Source of the DNA: Brassica napus
Lineage: Eukaryota > Streptophyta > Magnoliopsida > Brassicales > Brassicaceae
Assembly (NCBI RefSeq): GCF_020379485.1
Contig: NC_063437.1
Span: 19,989,726-20,053,725 of the forward strand
DNA: 64,000 nt
Direction of reading: 5' to 3'
The position numbers were made by a program, and so were the translations under genes. Positions 56,774 to 64,000 of the stretch are shown piece by piece. Each line of letters starts with the position of its first letter. The first letter of the stretch is position 1. The notes below the pieces were generated by a model. That model had not been told where the DNA came from. It made no database searches and saw nothing but the letters and a program-made list of their open reading frames with translations.

Positions 56774-59124
56774 TCACATGGTGCTGCTGCTTTCACTGAC
56801 GGTATCAGACCTACCAAAGTTCGAACCTCTGCCACAGCTGCTAATGTCAAGCCCCTGTAACCTTCCAAGATGGTCTTCATGCATTGCCTCCGCAAAGGAA
56901 TGAGATTGACCAGAGGGGTTAGAAGTAGCGTGGTGCATAAGCTGAGGGTTTTGGTTGTTGTTAGGCTGGAAGAGATGAAACTGATGAGTCATTTGTTGCA
57001 AGTTTTGAGCATCAGCTTGTTGTTGTTGCTGATGATGATGTTGAAAGAAGGATTGTTGTTGTGGTTGTTGAGAGTATTGCATGTGTGACATTTGGAGGTT
57101 ATAAGCATCAGCGTGTGAGACTTCTCCGGTGGCGAATTTGAGCCTTTCTACTTCCTTTTTCAGCTGGTCGTTGAGTGCTGTGTAGGGAAGAAAGAATCAT
57201 TGATAAAATAACGTTTAAACAGGAAGAGAAGGGAGGGGAGAGGTTTACTTACCGTCTCGCAACTTGGCTTGTTGTTCCATGACTTGTAAACGAAGCTTGA
57301 GCTCTGTGTTCTCTGATGACAAACCAGTTGTGTCTCTCTGTAAGAAGCAAGTTATTAGGCACAGTAGAAGAGAATGTAATGTTACTACTAATGAAGTGTG
57401 TAATAACAAACCTGGAACAAAGAGAGCTGGGCTGAGAGGGTGGTAGCTTCGGTTTGCAAGGTCTGGACTTTCCTCTCGAGCTCCATTATATAACGAGCCT
57501 TTCTCTCTTTTGAACGAGCAGCAGATTGTCGGTTAGCCATTATCCTGCACCAGAGTGAACCATACAAGATTAGAGAACTGTAGCATTAATCAATCAAATA
57601 GAGAATGCTAAATGTGTCCAGTTCTAGTGTTATGGAGTTTAGAATAGTCATGCCACTGCTAGAGGTTTCATCACAATTTTAGAAACTCTGAGATTAAAAT
57701 ATATCAAAATCACACGCGAACCTAATGCCCAAAATTTTCCTAACCAAAGCTACTTGAAAATGTTAACTTTCAATTCTATATAGTTGATTACTAAATGGGA
57801 ATGTGAAAAAAGGATCATCTCCATTAGTTTGAATGTTACAAAATAAAACTTATTCAAGCCAAATGAGAAGTAACACACAAAAAAGTCATCATTAGATAGG
57901 ATCTCTAATCAAACAAGAAAGTACAACAAGCTTGAACCAACAAATCAAACAAAAGCTAGCCCAAAAATATCTAATTGACTTCTAAAAGGTAATGTGCAAA
58001 AGAATCATCTCCAAAGTTTGAATGTTACAAAATGAAACTTTCTTCAAGCCAGATGAGAAGTACAACACACATAAAAGGCATCATTAGATAGGATCTCTAA
58101 CCAAACAAGATTTTACAACAAGCATGACCCCATAAATCAAACAAAAGCTAGTCCAAAAATATATAGTTCATTACTAAAAGGGAATGTGAAAAAGAAGCAT
58201 ATCCAAAGTTTGAATGTTACAAAATGAAACTTTCTTCAAGCCAGATGAGAAGTACAACACACATAAAAGTCACCATTAGATATGATCTCTAACCAAACAA
58301 GAATGTACAACAAATCATCCAAAAAGCTAGTTCAAAAAGTTTGGGGGCCACTACATCACCATGAAAGAGATGCATGGCCATAAAAATTTAGACTTACCAT
58401 TATAATCACAAAAGAACATACTTATGGGACCCTCATGGTCTCTCTCACCCAAAAAAGACTTAGCAAAAGCTAACTAAAAACTCAGTTACCGTTGAGATTC
58501 TATCTCAGAGTCAAAGAAAAGTGATGTCACACGTAACTATCAAAACGTACATATCAACACCAACCAAAAAAACTCATAAAGAAACTGTCCTTTTCCCGCG
58601 AAATTGATCTTAACGAACTAAACAGAAACTAGATTTCAATTTTTCATCAGATAATTTGCATTATTACAAGAAACAAACAAAAAACAAAGACACGAACTTT
58701 GAGGTCAAAGGCGAAACCTTTTAGCACGCTTAGGGTCAACGACCCAAAGCTCAGCGAGTTTATCAGGAGCCATGGCTTTCTTCGCCTCGATAGACTCCAG
58801 AGTCGAAGACCCACCATCAACCGAGAGGCTGTGCCTGTGCCTAGGCCTCGAGTCCCCAGCCTCGGGAAACGGGTTATCGGATCTCGGAGCGGAGGGTCCA
58901 GCCGAGTCGGATCCGGATCCGAGCTTCTCGATGTCCATGTACGAGCAGAAGAGGTCATCCTCGGATCCGAGGTCTTCGAACCCTCCGAACGGTTCGGAGA
59001 GATCTAGATCTTCCGGGAGACGGAACTGAACCTCTGAGTGAGCTCGCCGGTGGTACGGACCCCGGAAGGGTGTTGACGTCGGAGGTGGGCATTGGTTGGA
59101 TTTTGCGTTCGAAGGATCGTCCAT
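56774..59124 (-). CDS. bZIP18: bZIP transcription factor, group I (bZIP18-like)
   Basis: Nuclear DNA-binding regulator of the VIP1-related group I bZIPs. Four exons on the minus strand (58718-59124, 57412-57544, 57253-57337, 56774-57177) with agreeing phases give 342 aa. The basic region [12 protein letters not shown] (140-151) has Lys at the position usually Arg (N-x7-K), the group I hallmark. A leucine zipper follows with heptads from L158, L165 and L172, continuing through [22 protein letters not shown]. The C-terminus is Gln/His-rich ([18 protein letters not shown]) and ends SESSSTM. The N-terminus has HRRAHS, an HxRxxS-type site that in relatives can be phosphorylated and bound by 14-3-3 proteins. 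Intron 1 contains three ~190-bp repeats. The gene name (At2g40620) is by similarity and order. Confidence 0.94.
57785..58330. repeat. three ~190-bp tandem repeats in bZIP18 intron 1
   Basis: GTTTGAATGTTACAAAAT plus TTCAAGCC, GATGAGAAGTA and ATTAGATA.GATCTCTAA recur with AATGTTAC at 57832, 58021 and 58213 (periods 189 and 192). The second and third copies are most alike. Confidence 0.85.
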
Positions 59125-60780
59125 TGTCTGTCTTGGGATCGTCTCCTTCTCTCTGTGTGTTCGCGCCTTCTCTCTCTCCTCTGTCTATCTGTCGGATTCG
59201 GACAGCGAAAGAAAGAGATTCAGATTTGACGTTTTTCTGTCTTAAGATGATGGCACGACGTCGTTTGCGCAGCGTATTAAGAAAGTAATTAAAAGCTATG
59301 GATATGTGATTTGTATGTTTCTTATGCATGTTAAATGTTAATCATAGAAAATCCGATCACATTTGTTGCTGTTTTTGTTTAGATATTTCTAATAATGTTA
59401 TCGCACCAAATCGTGCATTAAAAAAAAAAAGCGATTCTCTTCCAAATTGAAGCATTTTATCATTTGTAATATTCTGGATACATATATTACAAACTTTCAA
59501 AAAAAAAAAAATATTACAAATTTATCCTTAAAAATATTCAAAAACAAATATTACAAACTTTCAAAAAAAAGATTACAAATATTACAATTTTTTCCTTAAA
59601 AATGTTCAAAAACAAATATTACAAATATTATCCATGTTTCAATTTCTCCGAGAGAAATCGATTTATTAAACTTGTCTTCGAAAATGTTTTTTTCTCTCTA
59701 TTTAAATTTAAGAGTTAATATAATTGGTTAAAGTTTTGTGAGGTTGCATTAGATTATTTCGTTAGTTTTTTACATTGGACAAAGAGAGTAGCCAATTACC
59801 ACACAGTCTCAATTCAACTAACTTAAACAAGAAACAAAATAATCCTAATGAAATGTTGAATATATAATTGTTACGGTTATAATACTGGTTTCTTTATATT
59901 TGATCATTTTCTTTACAAAATAACATGCGAGAGTTTACTCACTGAATAGTGAATAGTAAAATGAAAAAGTAGAATGATCTCATAATAACAAAAAACATAA
60001 AAGGATAACAAGATCTACTTGGTTAAAGTTAAAGGTATGAAGAAAGTTTGGCCCATACTACAAACATATCAAACAAGATAGTAGTGTATGTGTATTGGTG
60101 AATAGGTTTGAGTAATTCTCTCTATATCTTAGCACTATAAGTTGCAATAGTTATAGAGTAGCATATTATATGATTGCCACTCAAACTAATACACCTCCAA
60201 TTCATATAGACCAAAGTTTTGGAGTTGTATATACAGTTAGTTAATAAGGTCCCACGTGGAGAGTGATGAATCTTGAGATGTAAATCATTATGTGATGGAT
60301 ATATGATGTTAACAAGAAAAACATCATGCTATAAGATAATTATGTTTTGTTCACAAGAGAAACCATATACAAGAGGTACGTTATATATACACTATGCCTA
60401 GTCTGCATGCAAATTTCTTTAGCATTTAATTCAGTTTCTTACAAAGAAGTTTTGTAACTGGAGTAAGAAGATAAATCAACAACATTATTCTAAAGAATGA
60501 TGGAGTAAGAACACACTTGATCTATTATTGTTCAGGGAATCATCAACTGGAGAAATCATTAGGCTCGGATGGAGAATTTTCTGCCTTAATATAATTGTGT
60601 TGTTCTAAAAAGAAACTATATATAAAACCAATATCAATATAAACGAAATACATTATATTTTTTTTTTGGTATATGCTGATTTTATACTTGCGTTTGGTAT
60701 AAATAAAGTGTATAACCACTAACGAACCGAGCAATTGAAACGGTAGAGACAAAAAAACACACACTTAAGTAGTCAACTAA

Positions 60781-61440
60781 TCTATACTATTAAAGCAAAA
60801 TCCTTCTTATGATTATGCCCCTGACTTTTTTAAGAAATTACAAAACATACCATTGTTTTTTTTTTTAAATACCTTTAATGATTTACATAAATTTAAAGCC
60901 CATTCGATAGGTCCAAATTGAACCATTGTTAACCCATTAGGCCCATTCTGTTTAAAATATATTTAGTGAAAATCATTAAAAATATTGTTTTATTTTTTAT
61001 ACAGGAATTATACATTTAAGAGATAAACAAATATATTAATCCATTATGCCAATTTGTGTAAAATATCTATACTTAAAATATAAAAAGCCTGTTTTATTTT
61101 TAAAGTTGAGATTATACATTTAAGAACTAAACAAATTAATATATGTGATATATTTAAGAATTAAACAAACAACGGATTTGAAGTCCAATATGTGTAAACA
61201 CAATTTTACTAATAACAAATAAATTACAATACAATTTATAAAAATAAAACCATATTAGATAATAAACTATTCAAACACATACTTCCACTAATTAGAATTA
61301 CAATTTATAAAAATAAAACCATATTAGAAAATAGACTATTGAAACACATCCTCATCTAATTAGAAATAATATTAAAATTGAAAAATGACATTTTAATAGG
61401 TAAAATACCCGCCATTTGAAATGGCGGGTCAGTATCTAGT
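60781..61440 (+). mobile_element. non-autonomous Helitron, 660 bp
   Basis: The 5' end TCTATACTATTAAAGCAAAA is preceded by A. The 3' end has a 9-bp-stem hairpin CCCGCCATT-TGA-AATGGCGGG (61408-61428), followed by CTAGT at 61436-61440. No coding capacity. It abuts a second Helitron. Confidence 0.85.
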
Positions 61441-62794
61441 CTATCTTATTAAAACTCAAGTACAAATTTGGAGTGTTTGGAGACTTGAATAGGACTTTTA
61501 AAAATTTGGAGTGTTTGGAAACATGGATTGCAGTCTTTTAAAAAAAATATTTTTGTTTGAAAACAAGGATAGTAGTATTAAGAAAAAAAGTAATGGGCTT
61601 ATGTTTTTTTAAAAAATTGAAAGTTATCTAGGCCACTTTTAAAATATACCAAAATGGGTCAATCTAATTCCCTAAATTTTTTTTTTCTAAACTAACCATA
61701 AAACAAAATTAAACTTTATATACATATTTCAAATCAAAATAATAATTCAAATTTGATTTATATCAAAAATTGATTCAAAAATATACATATATTCAAAAAT
61801 GGATTTTTACTAAACTATTTTTCAATAACCATTATAAAAAAATATTATCAATATATATAAGAAAAATATAATACAAAGCCCAATTTGAAATACCAACTCA
61901 AATTATGGTTTTCCTATTTCATATTAAGTTTTAAAAATATAATATATGTAATTATTTATATGATGGTATGTATAAAATACTATTAATTATATGATTACTT
62001 ATATGATGGTACATATAAAATACGATTAATTATATGATGATAAAATACGATATATAATAATGACTAGGGATGGGCTTTTGGATACCCATACGGGTTTAGT
62101 TCTGATCGGTTTGTATTTTGGGTTTTCGGGGTCAAAGATTTCAGCCTTATTAGAATGTTTCTAAATTTTGGTTTGAGTTCGATTTGGATCTTTGCGGGTT
62201 TGGTTTGGGTTTGGATAACTAATTTAAATTATTTTTAAAGTCTTAAATCATTATATATTTTAAATTTCTCAAAATGTATAAATAAAATAATATATTACGT
62301 ATAAATTAGAAAAACATATGTCATAATACTTAAGCTTAACATATCAATTGGATTGATTTAAAATTTTGGATACGAAATCAATAATTATTTTAAGTATTTT
62401 TAGTGATTTGAGTATACTTTAACTATTTCAGATATTTACTTTTGACTATCTATATATATTTTCAAGTATTTAAACCAATTTAAAAGTATCATTTTTGATG
62501 TTTTATATACGTTAAATCTAAAGATAATTAATATATATAAGTATATAAATCTATTTTTAGATAAATTCGGATACCCAAATACTTCGGTTCGGATCAGATT
62601 CGGTTCTCTAAATAACAAAATTTTGAATAATTAGAATATTTAATCAATTTATGTTTGGGTTTGGTACTATATCTTTGGATCGGTATCGGTTATGTTCCTC
62701 GGATTCATCCAAATCCTAATAATTACATGAAAAACAAATATCAACATATTTTTCAAAATATACATCCGCGCGCCTGCGCGGGTCAAAATCTAGT
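61440..62794 (+). mobile_element. non-autonomous Helitron, ~1.36 kb
   Basis: Starts TCTATCTTATTAAAACTCAA directly at the CTAGT of the previous element, sharing one T. It ends with hairpin CCGCGC-GCCT-GCGCGG (62766-62781) and CTAGT (62790-62794), followed by T as expected for A/T target insertion. The interior includes GGATACCCATACGGGTTT-type sequence common in Brassicaceae Helitrons. Confidence 0.82.
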
Positions 62795-63035
62795 TAGATG
62801 ATTAAAGCTAAAATGACATTTTGCTAAAACCCGGGTTTCTTATATTACACGATAAGAATATAAAAGGGGGCGAAAACGCGAGACCTTTATAAGAAGAAAA
62901 AAAAACTGTTCACTTATCAAAATTTGAATTCAAAAGCCCCTTTCTTTCTTTCTTCTTCCTTCTCCATTCGTTCTCGTGGGAGTGGACTCCTTCTGGGTTT
63001 TCTTTGGAAAATCGATCTACCTCTGGTGTGTAAAA

Positions 63036-63918
63036 ATGGACGAAAAGATAGAAACTTCATCTGGGCCTTCGTCGCAACCGCCATCGATTCCTGGGGTTTG
63101 CTTCTTTAAAGCTTTCTTCTTCTTCTTCTTCCTCAAATCTTGCTTTCTTGTTGCAATTGGTTTCATGGGTTCTGTTCTCTGTCTCTTGGGTTTTCCGAAT
63201 TTCCCAGCTTTCCGGCGACAAGCGCGGTAACGAAGATGGTTCAGACGAGAAAGATGAATCAGGTTCTAAAACTGCAACATCTCGAATAACATTCAAATTC
63301 AGATTTAAAGAACTGATCTTTGTCACTTACAAAGTTTCCTCCTTTTAATTGTTACAGCCGTTGTTTTGGCTAAAGATGATGATAGATTAGTTACTAACGC
63401 TTTGCCCGAGACTCGTACCGTGAAAGATGTTACTAACTGCGAGACACGAGGAGGAGTACACGTTGATGAGGTTACTGAATCCGTTGTTGTTATCCCGCGT
63501 GACGCTTCCCTTTCACATCCTTATCAGATGTGTAGCGCACTGGAAAGGCAAGAGTCTATGCGGCAGTGGATGGAAATGAAGCGGAACGGTTATCTCTCAG
63601 GGCCTTTGGGCGGACCTGTGGCGTCGAGGCCGCGAAAGCGTAAGAAGAGGAGAGGAGATGATTCTTCAAACAAGACAAACCAAGTCCCTAATAAGAAGAA
63701 GGACCAGCATGTTGTTGCTACCGCGCCGCCAAGTGGATTGCTGGCGGGGTTGAAACCGGCGATCATTAAACATGTCAGGAGTAAAGAAGAGGTCTACTCA
63801 GCTCTTGAAGCTTTGATTCGAGATTCAGATAGAGAAGATAGGGCGTTAGCCTCTAAGGTATCAGATCATGCAATTTCCTTGACAAACACGGAACAAGCCA
63901 AGTTGCTTGCTGTTGAAG
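63036..63918 (+). CDS. conserved plant protein, 5' part (At2g40630-like, partial)
   Basis: First three exons of a gene that runs past the right edge. Exons 63036-63095 (MDEKIETSSGPSSQPPSIPG), 63208-63262 and 63358 to ~63918 join in phase (GGG|GTTTGC to CCCAG|CTTTCC; TCAG|GTTCTA to TACAG|CCGTTG) and give about 225 residues so far. The third exon has SLSHPYQMCSALERQESMRQ, a strongly basic run RPRKRKKRR that could be a nuclear localisation signal, then SGLLAGLKPAIIKHVRSKEE and a helical segment. No enzyme motif is seen and the function is unknown to me. The donor GAAG|GTTGGT at 63919 is preferred over reading through to the TAG seven bases on, because the family protein is longer. Assignment is by gene order. 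Confidence 0.78.
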
Positions 63919-64000
63919 GTTGGTAGTGCATTTGATCATGTTTCAGTTCTTCTAAATAAAAGCAGTTAAGATTACTGATTAAAGTTAATCTGGAAGCTGA

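Larger units (their letters stand above)
59125..63035. other. intergenic between bZIP18 and At2g40630-like gene (divergent)
   Basis: Shared upstream region. It holds the bZIP18 leader (CT-rich), AT-rich DNA with repeated ATTACAAA.TTT blocks near 59480-59630, a CACGTG near 60253, two abutting Helitrons (60781-62794) and the leader of the right-hand gene. No other gene is seen. Confidence 0.55.

Noticed and set aside
58647..59329. Overlapping ORFs on both strands around bZIP18 exon 1
   Set aside because: Only the 58705-59124 minus frame joins in phase to the bZIP basic region; the others are shadows of this GC-rich exon.

Overview
This 64 kb window is plant nuclear DNA from the mustard family, most likely Brassica, Raphanus or a close relative. 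The genes are spliced with GT-AG introns (two GC-AG exceptions), lie in AT-rich intergenic DNA and encode typical plant families. Their products and order match, from memory, the Arabidopsis thaliana chromosome 2 block At2g40460 to At2g40630. Some members of that block (as I recall, kinase and RPS26 paralogues numbered At2g40500, At2g40510 and At2g40580) are not seen here, as expected for one fractionated copy of a block in a paleopolyploid genome. Exon models were built by hand from splice signals, reading-frame phase and family similarity.

Layout, left to right: the 3' end of an NPF transporter (+, 2-205); LBD15 (-, 2214-3541, with a 14-nt first exon); ASG8-like (-, 6487-7086); a WEB-family coiled-coil protein (+, 9719-11870); HEME2 uroporphyrinogen decarboxylase (+, 12878-14543); a nucleotidyltransferase (+, 18292-20471); a 102-aa secreted-peptide precursor candidate ending in PSPGIGH (+, 23037-23345); the K+ transporter KUP2 (+, 26764-30109); the MCM-binding protein ETG1 (+, 35034-38266); a non-RD MAPKKK-like kinase (-, 38836-39870); a Rit1-type initiator-tRNA phosphoribosyltransferase (+, 41848-44559); a broken NAC fragment (-, ~45.3-45.7 kb); RPS26 (-, 46085-46975); two tandem macro-domain genes (-, 47547-49153 and 49378-52035); EXPA8 (-, 52617-53847); bZIP18 (-, 56774-59124); and the 5' part of an At2g40630-like gene (+, 63036-63918, running off the edge).

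The genes do not form one pathway. They cover tetrapyrrole synthesis, K+ transport and cell expansion (KUP2, expansin), replication and cell-cycle control (ETG1, with two E2F-type sites upstream), translation (RPS26, Rit1), ADP-ribose biology (macro domains) and transcription (LBD15, bZIP18).

The spaces between genes, and several introns, have been reshaped by repeats. These include small non-autonomous hAT elements with exact or near-exact 8-bp target duplications, three Helitrons with terminal hairpins (two abutting, one inside an intron and next to a (TA)27 tract), and foldback elements. There are also many two- to four-copy tandem duplications, and a ~1.4-kb degenerate telomere-like array between KUP2 and ETG1. 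The best candidates for something new are the small secreted peptide, the diverged second macro-domain gene, the decayed exon duplicate inside the Rit1 gene and the 17-bp higher-order telomere-like array. I saw no CRISPR array, operon or convincing tRNA/rRNA gene.
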